From positions 1 through 64,000 of the forward strand of contig JAJDCZ010000042.1 of the NCBI GenBank assembly GCA_029260555.1: a DNA stretch of 64,000 bases, given 5' to 3'. Shown one piece after another: positions 24,836-32,913 of this stretch (positions within the stretch are counted from its first letter, which is position 1; each line of letters opens with the position of its first letter). The notes beneath the pieces were generated by a model, which worked only from the letters and a program-made list of their open reading frames with translations, searched no databases and was not told where the DNA came from. A program made the translations under genes and the position numbers. This DNA is from Phycisphaerales bacterium (GTDB lineage: Bacteria > Planctomycetota > Phycisphaerae > Phycisphaerales > UBA1924).

Positions 24836-25444
24836 TCATGAAGCTTCAGGCGTTTCCTCTGAAGGCTTTGTTTCATCTGTTGCAACCGATGTTGAAGACG
24901 ATGATCCAGAGCTCATGAACTTCCTGCTTCGCTCGACGCGTTCTTCAATGACGGTCTTCTCCAGATCAACCCCGCGAAGCTTCTCAACCTCTGCAGGCAT
25001 GCGAAGCTTGCCCAGGCCATCAATCACTGCCTTGACAGTGTTGATCTGATTGGTTGAGCCAAAGCACTTGGTCAGGCAGTCTGTCACGCCCGCCATCTCA
25101 AGGATGGCGCGAACCGTGCCGCCTGCGATCACGCCCGTACCAGGCGAAGCCGGGATCAGCCGAACTCGCGAAGCACCAAAACGCCCTTCGACCTCATGGG
25201 GAATCGTTCCGCCCATCAGGCTCACATTCTGCAAGCTGCGTTTGCCATCTTTCTGAGCCTTCTCGATCGCTGAAGGCACTTCGGTGGACTTGCCATAGCC
25301 ATATCCAACCCGCCCGTTACGATCGCCAACGACAACCAGTGCGCCAAAGCTAAAACGCCTGCCGCCCTTGACCGTCGCAGCTGTGCGCATGATCTTGACC
25401 GTTGAGGATTCAAGCTGTCCCGATTCTTCCAGTAGTTCTGCCAT
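24836..25444 (-). CDS. rpsE: Ribosomal protein uS5
   Basis: A 202-residue 30S protein of decoding fidelity. The double-stranded RNA-binding-like N-terminal part (RTAATVKGGRRFSFGALVVVGDRNGRVGYGYGKSTEVPSAIEKA) and the LIPASPGTGVIAGGTVRAILEMAGV segment are canonical. A Ser/Thr/Glu-rich tail of about 30 residues extends beyond the family core. The ATG at 25442-25444 is chosen to begin MAELLEE. The 135-bp space to rplO has no room for rpmD. Confidence 0.97.
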   Translation of the reverse strand: MAELLEESGQLESSTVKIMRTAATVKGGRRFSFGALVVVGDRNGRVGYGYGKSTEVPSAIEKAQKDGKRSLQNVSLMGGTIPHEVEGRFGASRVRLIPASPGTGVIAGGTVRAILEMAGVTDCLTKCFGSTNQINTVKAVIDGLGKLRMPAEVEKLRGVDLEKTVIEERVERSRKFMSSGSSSSTSVATDETKPSEETPEAS

Positions 25445-25500
25445 CAATACTTCTCTTTCAGGGTCTGTGTCACTTGCTTACGCAAACTTCCAGGCCTTGG

Positions 25501-25866
25501 TTAAAACTCCAGACCTGCTTTTCTGGCAGCGTCGGCAAGCGCCTTGATCCGCCCATGATATTGAAACCCGCCACGATCAAAAACAACCTTTGACACACCC
25601 GCTGCCTTGGCACGCTGAGCGATCAACTCGCCCACACCTGCTGCTGCTGCAACATTGCCCGTCGCGCCGCTTCCTGCTGCGTCCTTGTCGCGCGTCGAGG
25701 CAGACACCAGGGTTTTGCCTTGCAGGTCATCGATCACCTGGCAGTAAATGTGATTCAACGATCGATAGATCGACAGGCGCGGCCGATCAGGCGTGCCAGC
25801 AATCCGCTTGCGGATCCCCACACGACGCCGACGCCGTCTTGTTGCTTTTACACTCTGCTTGTCCAT
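25501..25866 (-). CDS. rplR: Ribosomal protein uL18
   Basis: A 121-residue 5S-rRNA-binding protein. The basic N-terminus [39 protein letters not shown] and the end [28 protein letters not shown] are those of L18. It stands in the conserved rplF-rplR-rpsE order. Confidence 0.98.
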   Translation of the reverse strand: MDKQSVKATRRRRRRVGIRKRIAGTPDRPRLSIYRSLNHIYCQVIDDLQGKTLVSASTRDKDAAGSGATGNVAAAAGVGELIAQRAKAAGVSKVVFDRGGFQYHGRIKALADAARKAGLEF

Positions 25867-25930
25867 CGTTCACTTACGCCTTTCTTGTACCGCTTACTTT
25901 CGCCTGAATCCGTTTATCACTTGCATGACA

Positions 25931-26485
25931 TCATGAGCCGAACTGCTTGCCCTGCTTGCGACGAATCGTCTCACTCTGGTACTTAATGCCCTTGCCGTTG
26001 TAAGGCTCAGGCTTGCGATAAGACTTCATCCGAGCAGCAAACTGCCCCACCATCTGCTTGTCACAACCAGCAATACGAACCAGCATCTTGTCGACCTTGA
26101 CTTCAAGACCCTGAGGAATGTCCATGAAAATCGGGTTGGCAAAGCCAACATTCAGCTTCAGCTTGTTGCCTTGAACCTCTGAACCCCAGCCAACACCAAC
26201 GATCTCCATAGTCTCGTTGTAGCCTTCGGTCACGCCCTTGATCATGTTCGCCAGCAGCGCACGGGTTGTACCCCACAAGGCTTTTTCAAACTTCTCAAGA
26301 TCGCCTTTCTCACGCACCGTCTGAACAACGATCGACTTCTCGTCCTCGCTCCAGCCCACTTTCACAGCTTGATGAAAATCAAGCTTCAGCGTGCCCTTGG
26401 GACCTTCGACCGTCACCGTCGAATCCGCGATGGTCACCTTCACATTCGAAGGCACTGCGATTGGTTTAACTCCAACTCTTGACAT
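25931..26485 (-). CDS. rplF: Ribosomal protein uL6
   Basis: A 184-residue large-subunit protein near the factor-binding site. It opens MSRVGVKPIAVPSNVKVTIADSTVTVEGPKG and ends with PEPYNGKGIKYQSETIRRKQGK, the diagnostic L6 tail. GGAG lies six bases upstream of the ATG. Confidence 0.98.
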   Translation of the reverse strand: MSRVGVKPIAVPSNVKVTIADSTVTVEGPKGTLKLDFHQAVKVGWSEDEKSIVVQTVREKGDLEKFEKALWGTTRALLANMIKGVTEGYNETMEIVGVGWGSEVQGNKLKLNVGFANPIFMDIPQGLEVKVDKMLVRIAGCDKQMVGQFAARMKSYRKPEPYNGKGIKYQSETIRRKQGKQFGS

Positions 26486-26551
26486 GACTATCTCCGCCCC
26501 CCACCTGTTCCCATTGCCTGCGGGCTGATATATCCCTGACTTACCTGCTGC

Positions 26552-26950
26552 TTACTCAACCGTACAAAGAAGCTCGCCGCCCACACGCTCGCTGCGGCAC
26601 ATGCGATCACTCTTTACTCCGGAACTCGTCGATACCACCGCAATACCAAGACCCTGCAACGGCCTGGGCAGATCATCAACCTTCCTGTAAACCCGCAGCC
26701 CGGGCTTGGACTCACGCTTGATCACATGGATCACACGCTCGCCACGCTCGCCATATTTAAGCTGAACACGGATCATGCCCTGGTTGCCATCATCAATGAC
26801 ATCAAAGCCTTCGATGTAGCCTTCGTCTGCCAGAACTCCCGCGATGCCGCGGCAAACTTTCGAGTTCTTGCAGTTCACTGTCTTGGCGTGATTCCGCACA
26901 GCGTTGCGGATCCGCGTCAGCATGTCAGCAATGGGGTCGCTCAGTGCCAT
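26552..26950 (-). CDS. rpsH: Ribosomal protein uS8
   Basis: A 132-residue central-domain 30S protein. MALSDPIADMLTRIRNAVRN at the start and STSSGVKSDRMCRSERVGGELLCTVE at the end match S8. In E. coli S8 represses the spc operon; no comparable target can be defined here, although an imperfect stem lies at 26976-26994 upstream of the gene. Confidence 0.97.
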   Translation of the reverse strand: MALSDPIADMLTRIRNAVRNHAKTVNCKNSKVCRGIAGVLADEGYIEGFDVIDDGNQGMIRVQLKYGERGERVIHVIKRESKPGLRVYRKVDDLPRPLQGLGIAVVSTSSGVKSDRMCRSERVGGELLCTVE

Positions 26951-27054
26951 CTGTTCATTCCAGTCTCATTCTTGAGTGCCCAATAGTGGACACCGCTCTA
27001 CTTGCTCTTTCGGTCCAGGTCCAAACCAACGCTCAGGTCAGACTCTCTCAATCC

Positions 27055-27240
27055 TTACCAACTCGCCTTGCGCATGCCGGGGATCTTCCCCTCAAGCGCC
27101 AACTGACGCAGCATGATTCGGCTTACCCGAAACTTGCGATACACACCCCGTGCCCGGCCTGTCAACTGACAACGCCGAACCTTCCTGCTTGAGAACTTCG
27201 GGGTTCTGTTGGACTTTGCTACCTGTGCTTTGGTCGCCAT
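27055..27240 (-). CDS. rpsN: Ribosomal protein uS14, short form without zinc ligands
   Basis: A 61-residue short S14, starting [25 protein letters not shown] and ending [13 protein letters not shown]. Short S14 proteins usually carry a CxxC-x12-CxxC zinc site. Here only Cys24 remains; the other positions are Thr27, Ser40 and Met43 (RCQLTG and RVSRIMLR), so zinc binding should be lost. The length is that of the zinc type, not of the 89-101-residue zinc-free long type. GGAG is eight bases before the ATG. Confidence 0.95.
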   Translation of the reverse strand: MATKAQVAKSNRTPKFSSRKVRRCQLTGRARGVYRKFRVSRIMLRQLALEGKIPGMRKASW

Positions 27241-27274
27241 CACTTACACTCCACTGGCCATATCGCAGTTCTTA

Positions 27275-27919
27275 TCACCGCGCAGGCTTGTCACTCTTTT
27301 CAAACGGCATACCCAACGCTTCGAGAACAAACAAGCTCTTCTCAGCGTTGGAGTTCGTAAATACAAAGTTGATGTTCATGCCGTGGGTAAAGTTTACCTC
27401 CGCCATGTTGATCTCCGGGAACACACCCTGCTCCGTCAGGCCCATCGAATAGCTGCCCTGACGATCAAAGCTCGTGCGCTTCAGTCCCTGGAAATCCTTG
27501 ATACGAGGCGTAACCAAGTTCACCATGCGATCCAGAAAGTGCCACATGTGATCACGCCGAAGTGTCACATACGCACTGGACTCATAGCCCTCACGCACCT
27601 TGAAGTTCGACACCGACCGTTTGGCCTTTGCCACGATGGGTTTCTGGCCACTGATCTTGGTGAGTGTTGAGAGCACCGTCGAACGGATGTTCGGCGGGAT
27701 CTTGGTGCCATCAAGATGACGACCCATGTTCACATTCACCACGATCTTGTCCAGCGACGCCACCGCCATCGGATTCGTCACGCCAAACTTCTCAGCAAAC
27801 TGGCTGCGGATCTCGTCGTTGAAACGAGTCTTGAGCCGAGGCGTGGGCCAAGGCCCCTGAGCCTGCTCAGCTGATGCGTCGTCTGCGCTACCCTTGGTTG
27901 TCTTCTTTTCCTTGGCCAT
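27275..27919 (-). CDS. rplE: Ribosomal protein uL5
   Basis: A 214-residue 5S-rRNA-binding protein of the central protuberance. Seen: LDKIVVNVNMG, ISGQKPIVAKAKRSVSNFKVREG, RDHMWHFLDRMVNLVTPRIKDFQGL and QGVFPEINM. A Lys/Thr/Ala-rich N-terminal extension of about 30 residues precedes the usual start. A 7-bp TTTCATC/GATGAAA stem lies at 27944-27966 just upstream. Confidence 0.97.
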   Translation of the reverse strand: MAKEKKTTKGSADDASAEQAQGPWPTPRLKTRFNDEIRSQFAEKFGVTNPMAVASLDKIVVNVNMGRHLDGTKIPPNIRSTVLSTLTKISGQKPIVAKAKRSVSNFKVREGYESSAYVTLRRDHMWHFLDRMVNLVTPRIKDFQGLKRTSFDRQGSYSMGLTEQGVFPEINMAEVNFTHGMNINFVFTNSNAEKSLFVLEALGMPFEKSDKPAR

Positions 27920-27943
27920 CTGTTTCTACTCGGCTTTGCTTGG

Positions 27944-27966
27944 TTTCATCCACTGGGCTGATGAAA
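27944..27966 (-). promoter_or_regulatory. Stem-loop upstream of rplE
   Basis: A perfect 7-bp inverted repeat (TTTCATC/GATGAAA) with a 9-nt loop, 24 bases before the rplE start; one of a series of such spacer hairpins in the cluster. Confidence 0.5.
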
Positions 27967-28006
27967 AGTTGTCATCCGTCAAATACCGGATTGCTCCGTT
28001 TGTCAC

Positions 28007-28339
28007 TTACTTCTTTGCGCCTCGAACTGTGCCCAGAACCTTGCCGCCTCGCACTGCGATGCGAACCTTTGAGCCATCATCTCGAGTCTCAAACCGCACT
28101 CGCGTCGGCTTGCCATCAACCACCGGGCTCACATTGGAAATGTGCACCGGTGCTTCCTTGGTGATGATCCCGCCCTGAGGGCTGATCTTCGTGGGCTTGA
28201 GATGCTTGGTCCGCAGGTTCAGACCCTTGACAAACACCCGGTCATTCTTGGGATCAACACGCATCACCATGCCGATCTGACCCTTGTTCTTGCCTGAAGT
28301 GATGATCACCTCGTCACCTTTGCGTACATGCTTGGGCAT
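28007..28339 (-). CDS. rplX: Ribosomal protein uL24
   Basis: A 110-residue assembly-initiator protein with a KOW motif: KHVRKGDEVIITSGKNKGQIGMVMRVDPKNDRVFVKGLN, then HISNVSPVVDGKPTRV. The ATG at 28337-28339 starts MPKHVRK; it is one base clear of the rplN stop at 28341-28343, so the two genes are translationally coupled. Confidence 0.97.
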   Translation of the reverse strand: MPKHVRKGDEVIITSGKNKGQIGMVMRVDPKNDRVFVKGLNLRTKHLKPTKISPQGGIITKEAPVHISNVSPVVDGKPTRVRFETRDDGSKVRIAVRGGKVLGTVRGAKK

Positions 28340-28340
28340 C

Positions 28341-28727
28341 TCACACCACCTCACTTGCAAGGGAAACAATCTTCATGTAGTTCCGCTCACGCAGTTCACG
28401 AGCCACCGGCCCGAAAATACGCGTACCCTTGGGATTGCCATCGTCCTGAATCAGGACCACAGCGTTATTGTCAAACCGTACATATGACCCATCAGCCCGT
28501 CGCGTTGCCTTGGAGGTCCGCACGATCACAGCTTTGGACATCGTCCCGGACTTGATGTCCGAACCCGGCATGGCCTTCTTCACTGTCACCAGCACGCGGT
28601 CTCCAACACCAGCAGTCCTTCTGGTGTACTGGCCTCGGGCGCTTGACCCGCCATACACGCGGATCACCATCACCACCTTGGCTCCAGAGTTGTCCGCGAC
28701 TTCACATCTTGATTCTGATTGCAGCAT
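28341..28727 (-). CDS. rplN: Ribosomal protein uL14
   Basis: A 128-residue large-subunit protein that forms an intersubunit bridge. [28 protein letters not shown] at the start and [27 protein letters not shown] at the end are canonical. A seven-codon upstream extension was rejected. A 6-bp AACGGA/TCCGTT stem lies at 28751-28769. Confidence 0.98.
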   Translation of the reverse strand: MLQSESRCEVADNSGAKVVMVIRVYGGSSARGQYTRRTAGVGDRVLVTVKKAMPGSDIKSGTMSKAVIVRTSKATRRADGSYVRFDNNAVVLIQDDGNPKGTRIFGPVARELRERNYMKIVSLASEVV

Positions 28728-28750
28728 CGTTACACCATGCTCGTTCATAA

Positions 28751-28769
28751 AACGGACCAGAGATCCGTT
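28751..28769 (-). promoter_or_regulatory. Stem-loop upstream of rplN
   Basis: AACGGA and TCCGTT form a perfect 6-bp stem with a 7-nt loop, 24 bases upstream of the rplN start. Confidence 0.45.
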
Positions 28770-28816
28770 GGTTGATTCTGCCCATACTCACCAGGTCGCT
28801 CGTCCGCCTGGCGTTC

Positions 28817-29089
28817 TTACTCGCCAACTGCCCGCGTCACGACACGCACCAGCTTCCACGATTTGGTCTTGGAGATCGGCCTACAAGGCATCACCTCCAC
28901 CTTGTCACCAAGTTGCGATTCGTTGTTCTCATCATGAACATGCAGCACCGTCCGCTTACGCATGTACTTGCCGTACTTGGGGTGCTTGGCCATGAAGCTC
29001 ACAACCACCTTGCGCGTCTTGTCACGAGCGCTCGATTCGACCACACCCAGCTTGATCTGCACGCTTTTGTCAGCATTCGTCGTTGTCAT
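28817..29089 (-). CDS. rpsQ: Ribosomal protein uS17
   Basis: A 90-residue OB-fold 30S protein. Seen: LGVVESSARDKTRKVVVSFMAKHPKYGKYMRKRTVLHVHDENNESQLGDKVEVMPCRPISKTKSWKLVRVV, with the conserved D-K-T and H-D-E segments. A short GCCC/GGGC stem is at 29106-29120 upstream. Confidence 0.97.
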   Translation of the reverse strand: MTTTNADKSVQIKLGVVESSARDKTRKVVVSFMAKHPKYGKYMRKRTVLHVHDENNESQLGDKVEVMPCRPISKTKSWKLVRVVTRAVGE

Positions 29090-29169
29090 CGTTGCTCAAG
29101 TCCTCGCCCAGCTTCCGGGCAACCTTTTCTTTCACGAGCCGACTCATCTGTCAGCCATTGTTCCTTCAA

Positions 29170-29370
29170 TCACGCTCTGGCAGCTGCCCGCCGAACATGC
29201 CGTTCCGTCATCAGCCTGGCAACATCCCGGCGGACCTTGCAAAACTGCGAGTTATCCTCGATCTTCTCTGTCACAGTCTGACAACGAAAATCGTAAAGCT
29301 TCTCGCGAAGCCTGTGAAGCTCGACGCCAATCTCTTCATCTGAAAGTGCTCTTACTTCCTTGCCCGTCAT
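29170..29370 (-). CDS. rpmC: Ribosomal protein uL29
   Basis: A 66-residue two-helix protein at the exit tunnel that helps dock SRP and trigger factor. It begins MTGKEVRALSDEEIGVELHRLREKLYDFR and ends in a basic helix (KVRRDVARLMTERHVRR). GGAG is seven bases before the ATG; the longer open frame upstream is not protein-like. Confidence 0.95.
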   Translation of the reverse strand: MTGKEVRALSDEEIGVELHRLREKLYDFRCQTVTEKIEDNSQFCKVRRDVARLMTERHVRRAAARA

Positions 29371-29459
29371 CGCCAAACTCCAACTCTGCCCACCCGCTTT
29401 GAACTTCCAACCCTTCAACACGCCATCTGACGCGCCAAACTTTATCTTGCCGCTATCTG

Positions 29460-29879
29460 TTACACCGTAATACGGCGTTGAACAAATCGGCACCGCACCG
29501 GCATCTTGTTCGCCACTCTGGCCATCGCCTCTCTGGCCCGGGTCTCAGAGACACCCGCCAGTTCATAAAGGATTGTGCCTGGCTTCACACGAGCCGCCCA
29601 GTAATCAACATCCGCCTTGCCCTTACCCATGCGAGTTTCCAGAGGTTTCTTGGAAACAGGCTTGTCGGGAAAAACGCGAATGAACATCTTGCCATCACGC
29701 TTGAGATAGTGCGTCGCAGCAATACGCCCAGCCTCGATCGACCGAGCTGAAAGCCACGCACCCTCAAGTGCCTGAAGCCCAAAATCACCAAACGCAACAT
29801 AGTTGCCTTTGGTCGCCTTGCGATCTCTCGCCCGACGAAACTCTTTGCGATGCTTGACTCGCTTCGGCATCAACGCCAT
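29460..29879 (-). CDS. rplP: Ribosomal protein uL16
   Basis: A 139-residue protein close to the A-site tRNA elbow. [50 protein letters not shown] and the later [28 protein letters not shown] are canonical. GGAG precedes the ATG at 29877-29879 by eight bases; MPKRV three codons later is the alternative. A CGGGC/GCCCG hairpin sits at 29899-29914. Confidence 0.97.
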   Translation of the reverse strand: MALMPKRVKHRKEFRRARDRKATKGNYVAFGDFGLQALEGAWLSARSIEAGRIAATHYLKRDGKMFIRVFPDKPVSKKPLETRMGKGKADVDYWAARVKPGTILYELAGVSETRAREAMARVANKMPVRCRFVQRRITV

Positions 29880-29898
29880 GACTGACACTCCATCTCAC

Positions 29899-29914
29899 CG
29901 GGCTCAAATGCCCG
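29899..29914 (-). promoter_or_regulatory. CGGGC/GCCCG hairpin upstream of rplP
   Basis: A 5-bp GC stem with a 6-nt loop, just upstream of the rplP Shine-Dalgarno. The same CGGGC/GCCCG stem recurs before rplV at 31339-31352. Confidence 0.5.
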
Positions 29915-30011
29915 ACACGAAAAACAATCCATCGTTCCATGAACCCAGCCCATACCAGGCCTGGATTCATTCTTACTCGTCCGCCCAACCGGGGCTGACC
30001 TTCGCTTGCGA

Positions 30012-30719
30012 TCAACGCCGGCCTCGGGCTCTTGCCCTGCCGCCTGCAGCATTGGTCTGTGCCTCATCAGGCTCCTGCACTTGTGAATAAAGACCCTTGT
30101 AGATCCAAACCTTCACGCCGATCACGCCATAGGTCGTGTGTGATTCAGAAAAGCCATAGTTAATGTTCGCCTGAAGCGTGCTCAAAGGCAGTGATCCAAG
30201 CCTCGTATCCATGGTTCGGCTCATCTCAGCTCCACCCAGACGCCCGGAGATTTTGATCCGAACACCCTTGGCACCAGCTTGCATTGCACCCTCAGCACGC
30301 ATCTTCACAATGCGGCGGAAGCTGCCACGCTTTTTGAGTTGCTCCGCCACTGCATCTGACACAAGCTGAGCTTCCACATCTGCATTCTTGATCTCAAGGA
30401 TCGAAATCGAAACCTTGCGGCCCGTTATGTACTGCAACGCCTCGGTGATCTTCTCGACCTCAGCCCCCTTGGGACCAATCACCAAGCCCGGCCTGGCAGT
30501 ACGAATGATGACCTTAAGCTCCTCACGGGTGCGCTCGATCAGAATCTCTGCAACCGCAGCGTATGGTGGCTGCTTGTTCAAACGATCAATCAGAAAACGC
30601 CTGATCTTCTCGTCTTCAATCAGCAACTCGCCAAACAACGCCTTGGGAGCATACCAACGGCTCCGATGAGCTTCGGTAATGCCAAGTCGCAGTCCAAATG
30701 GATGGGTCTTCTGTCCCAT
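30012..30719 (-). CDS. rpsC: Ribosomal protein uS3
   Basis: A 235-residue protein of the mRNA entry tunnel. MGQKTHPFGLRLGITEAHRSRWYA opens it; the KH domain carries RPGLVIGPKGAEVEKITEAL (the usual GKGG variant is GPKG); RIVKMRAEGAMQAGAKGVRIKISGRLGGAEMSRT and GVIGVKVWIYKG follow. AAGG precedes the ATG. Confidence 0.98.
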   Translation of the reverse strand: MGQKTHPFGLRLGITEAHRSRWYAPKALFGELLIEDEKIRRFLIDRLNKQPPYAAVAEILIERTREELKVIIRTARPGLVIGPKGAEVEKITEALQYITGRKVSISILEIKNADVEAQLVSDAVAEQLKKRGSFRRIVKMRAEGAMQAGAKGVRIKISGRLGGAEMSRTMDTRLGSLPLSTLQANINYGFSESHTTYGVIGVKVWIYKGLYSQVQEPDEAQTNAAGGRARARGRR

Positions 30720-30779
30720 GTACCAAACCTTTTCTATGCCCGTCCGCCAATACCCAGCGAAATCGGTATGAATATTGAA

Positions 30780-31322
30780 CTATCGCTCTTCCACGCTGAT
30801 CGTCAAATGACTCGTCCGCTTGAGAATCGGATGTGCCCGACCTCGATCCTTGGGCTGAAACCGCTTGATCACAGGCCCTTCATCTACACGACTCTCAACC
30901 ACATACAACGCTGTCACATCTGCATCTGAAAGCTCTGCATCAGCAATCGCTGCATCCAGGGCTTTTTTCAAGTTCACCGCAGCACGCTTCGTAGTAAAAG
31001 TAAGCAGGTTGATTGCTTCATCAACACGCTTGCCACGAATCAGATCCGCCACCAGGCGGGCCTTGCGATAACTGCCGCGATGATGCCGAACCATGCTTGT
31101 GAACAGGCAAATATCCTTGGCCTGAACTCCAAGAGCCCCAGCCATCTGCTGAATATCCGCAGCTTTGCAACGGGGGTGATCGCTGCCCGCAAGCCAGTTG
31201 TTCACCGCACGCCTGGCTCGAGGACCACTCAGCCCCGTACGCTCCACAGCCTGGGCGAGCTGATCTCGCGTCAGACCCGAAGCCATCAACGCCTTGCTCA
31301 GTTTGTTTGACTGCACTCTCAT
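30780..31322 (-). CDS. rplV: Ribosomal protein uL22 with N-terminal XRE-like HTH domain
   Basis: The last ~105 residues of this 180-residue protein are standard L22 (VRHHRGSYRKARLVADLIRGKRVDEAINLLTFTTKRAA, ending RFQPKDRGRAHPILKRTSHLTI). The first ~72 residues are extra and look like a Cro/C1-type helix-turn-helix: LSKALMASGLTRDQLAQAVERTGLS, then RRAVNNWLAGSDHPRCKAADIQQMAGALGVQAKDI, matching the pattern of XRE domains from helix 1 through the closing A-L-G-V. The extension is in frame from an ATG right after the rpsS spacer, with no second ribosome binding site at the fusion point. A DNA- or RNA-binding role for the extra domain is an inference. Confidence 0.93.
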   Translation of the reverse strand: MRVQSNKLSKALMASGLTRDQLAQAVERTGLSGPRARRAVNNWLAGSDHPRCKAADIQQMAGALGVQAKDICLFTSMVRHHRGSYRKARLVADLIRGKRVDEAINLLTFTTKRAAVNLKKALDAAIADAELSDADVTALYVVESRVDEGPVIKRFQPKDRGRAHPILKRTSHLTISVEER

Positions 31323-31338
31323 CGTGTTTCATCCAACT

Positions 31339-31352
31339 CGGGCTCATGCCCG
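31339..31352 (-). promoter_or_regulatory. CGGGC/GCCCG hairpin upstream of rplV
   Basis: A 5-bp GC stem with a TCAT loop about 17 bases upstream of the rplV ATG, nearly identical to that before rplP. Confidence 0.5.
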
Positions 31353-31420
31353 CCATAATCCCTACTTAGCCTGACCCATTCAGCCATTCGCTCATGGGCA
31401 TTGCCCTGAAATGAGCAAAG

Positions 31421-31699
31421 TTACCTGCGAATGCCCTCTTTCTTATTCGTGTGCCCGCGGAAGGTTCTCGTCGGGCTGAACTCACCGAGCTTGTGCCCCA
31501 CCATGTCTTCTGTCACATACACCTCATTGAAGTGGCGGCCGTTGTGCACCTGAAATGTACTACCCACAAACTCGGGCACAATCGTGCAGCGACGAGCCCA
31601 GGTCTTGATCGGCCCTCGCGTGCCAGATTCCTGCTGCTTCATGACTTTCATGTACAGCTTCTCATCAACGAACGGGCCTTTCTTGAGACTCCGACTCAT
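31421..31699 (-). CDS. rpsS: Ribosomal protein uS19
   Basis: A 92-residue 30S head protein that pairs with S13. [22 protein letters not shown] and the tail [23 protein letters not shown] are diagnostic. GGAGG lies upstream, immediately preceded by a perfect ACGGGT/ACCCGT hairpin at 31714-31729. Confidence 0.98.
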   Translation of the reverse strand: MSRSLKKGPFVDEKLYMKVMKQQESGTRGPIKTWARRCTIVPEFVGSTFQVHNGRHFNEVYVTEDMVGHKLGEFSPTRTFRGHTNKKEGIRR

Positions 31700-31713
31700 G
31701 CCTTTGATCCTCC

Positions 31714-31729
31714 ACGGGTCCAAACCCGT
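31714..31729 (-). promoter_or_regulatory. Hairpin abutting the rpsS Shine-Dalgarno
   Basis: ACGGGT and ACCCGT form a perfect 6-bp stem with a 4-nt loop; the GGAGG of rpsS follows at once, so the stem could help present or occlude the site. Confidence 0.55.
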
Positions 31730-31748
31730 TCAATCTCGCCAAAACCCA

Positions 31749-32606
31749 TCATCGCACCAACCCGTAACGCTTGCTCATCCGCCGACGAATAATCAACTTG
31801 GAGCTGTGCTGCTTCTTGTTTCTCGTGCGACCACCCTTGGAAAGCACGCCAGTAGGTCCACATGGTGGACGATTACCTTTGGATCGACCTTCACCACCAC
31901 CCAGAGGATGTGCATGGTGACTCTTGGCCATGCCTCGAGTAATTGGCTTGCGACCCAGATGGCGGTTTATCCCCGCCTTGCCAATCTTGCGCAGGCGATG
32001 GTCAGGATTACCAACCTCGCCGATCGTTGCTCGGCAATCCACAGGCACACGCCGAGTCTCGCCACTGGGAAGTACCAGCGTTGCATAACGCCCCTCCCTG
32101 TTGGTCAAACGAGCGTATGTCCCCGCAGAGCGGCACATCTGGGCTCCACGCCCAATATTCAACTCGACACAGTGAACATTCAGACCCGTAGGAATGAACC
32201 GCAGCGGCATGCAGTTGCCAACCTTGGGTTCCACAGCTTCAGTCGACGAAGTCTGGATAATCTGCCCATCTTCGATCTTCTTGGGTGCAACGATATATCG
32301 CTTCACACCATCTGTATATTCAATCAAGGCAATATGACAGGTCCGGTTCGGGTCATATTCGATCCCGATCACTTTGCCTTCGATCCCATCGCGGTCACGA
32401 CGCTTAAAGTCGATCTTGCGGTACATCCGCTTGGCACCGCCACCACGACCACGCGTGGTCACGATGCCGTGGTGGTTGCGACCAGCCTTCTTCTTGATAG
32501 GCCTGCACAACGACTTCTCAGGCGTCTTCTTGGTGACCTCCGCGTGCATGTTCACCGACGCATCGCGCCGGCCGGGGGTCGTTGGTTTGTAGTTGCGAAT
32601 CGGCAT
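31749..32606 (-). CDS. rplB: Ribosomal protein uL2
   Basis: A 285-residue core protein of the peptidyl-transferase region. It opens with RNYKPTTPGRRDASVNMHAEVTKKTPEKSL, has the SH3-like barrels (IEYDPNRTCHIALIEYTDG) and ends with the conserved HAHPLGGGEGRSKGNRPP, whose histidine lies near the active centre. Length is about 10 residues longer than usual. Confidence 0.98.
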   Translation of the reverse strand: MPIRNYKPTTPGRRDASVNMHAEVTKKTPEKSLCRPIKKKAGRNHHGIVTTRGRGGGAKRMYRKIDFKRRDRDGIEGKVIGIEYDPNRTCHIALIEYTDGVKRYIVAPKKIEDGQIIQTSSTEAVEPKVGNCMPLRFIPTGLNVHCVELNIGRGAQMCRSAGTYARLTNREGRYATLVLPSGETRRVPVDCRATIGEVGNPDHRLRKIGKAGINRHLGRKPITRGMAKSHHAHPLGGGEGRSKGNRPPCGPTGVLSKGGRTRNKKQHSSKLIIRRRMSKRYGLVR

Positions 32607-32634
32607 GATTGCTTCCCGCTTCTTTCCTACTAAA

Positions 32635-32913
32635 TCAGAACAACTCGATCGTCTTGCCTTCAGGCAGACGCACGATGGCTTTCTTGGTTACTTTCGCACC
32701 CACCCACCCGAACTTCATCCGACGCGTCCTGCCCTTGCGGGTCTGCGTCACGACTTTCACCGGGCGGATGCCATAGATCTGCTGAAAGGCATCTCGGATG
32801 TCATCCTTGTTCGCCCGACGATCCACAAGAAAGGTGTACTTGCCTTCCTCATTCATCGCATAGGTGGTCTTTTCCGTGAGGATCGGCTTTTTGATTACAT
32901 CTGTCGCCAGCAT
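32635..32913 (-). CDS. rplW: Ribosomal protein uL23
   Basis: A 92-residue protein at the tunnel exit that binds trigger factor and SRP. Seen: DVIKKPILTEKTTYAMNEEGKYTFLVDRRANKDDIRDAFQQIYGIRPVKVVTQTRKGRTRRMKF. The ATG at 32911-32913 overlaps the rplD stop (TGATG) and has GGGAGG nine bases upstream. Confidence 0.97.
   Translation of the reverse strand: MLATDVIKKPILTEKTTYAMNEEGKYTFLVDRRANKDDIRDAFQQIYGIRPVKVVTQTRKGRTRRMKFGWVGAKVTKKAIVRLPEGKTIELF

Noticed and set aside
31584-32633. A long open frame (349 codons) on the plus strand opposite rpsS and rplB
   Set aside because: It is antisense to two certain ribosomal genes, has no family motif and reflects their codon bias.
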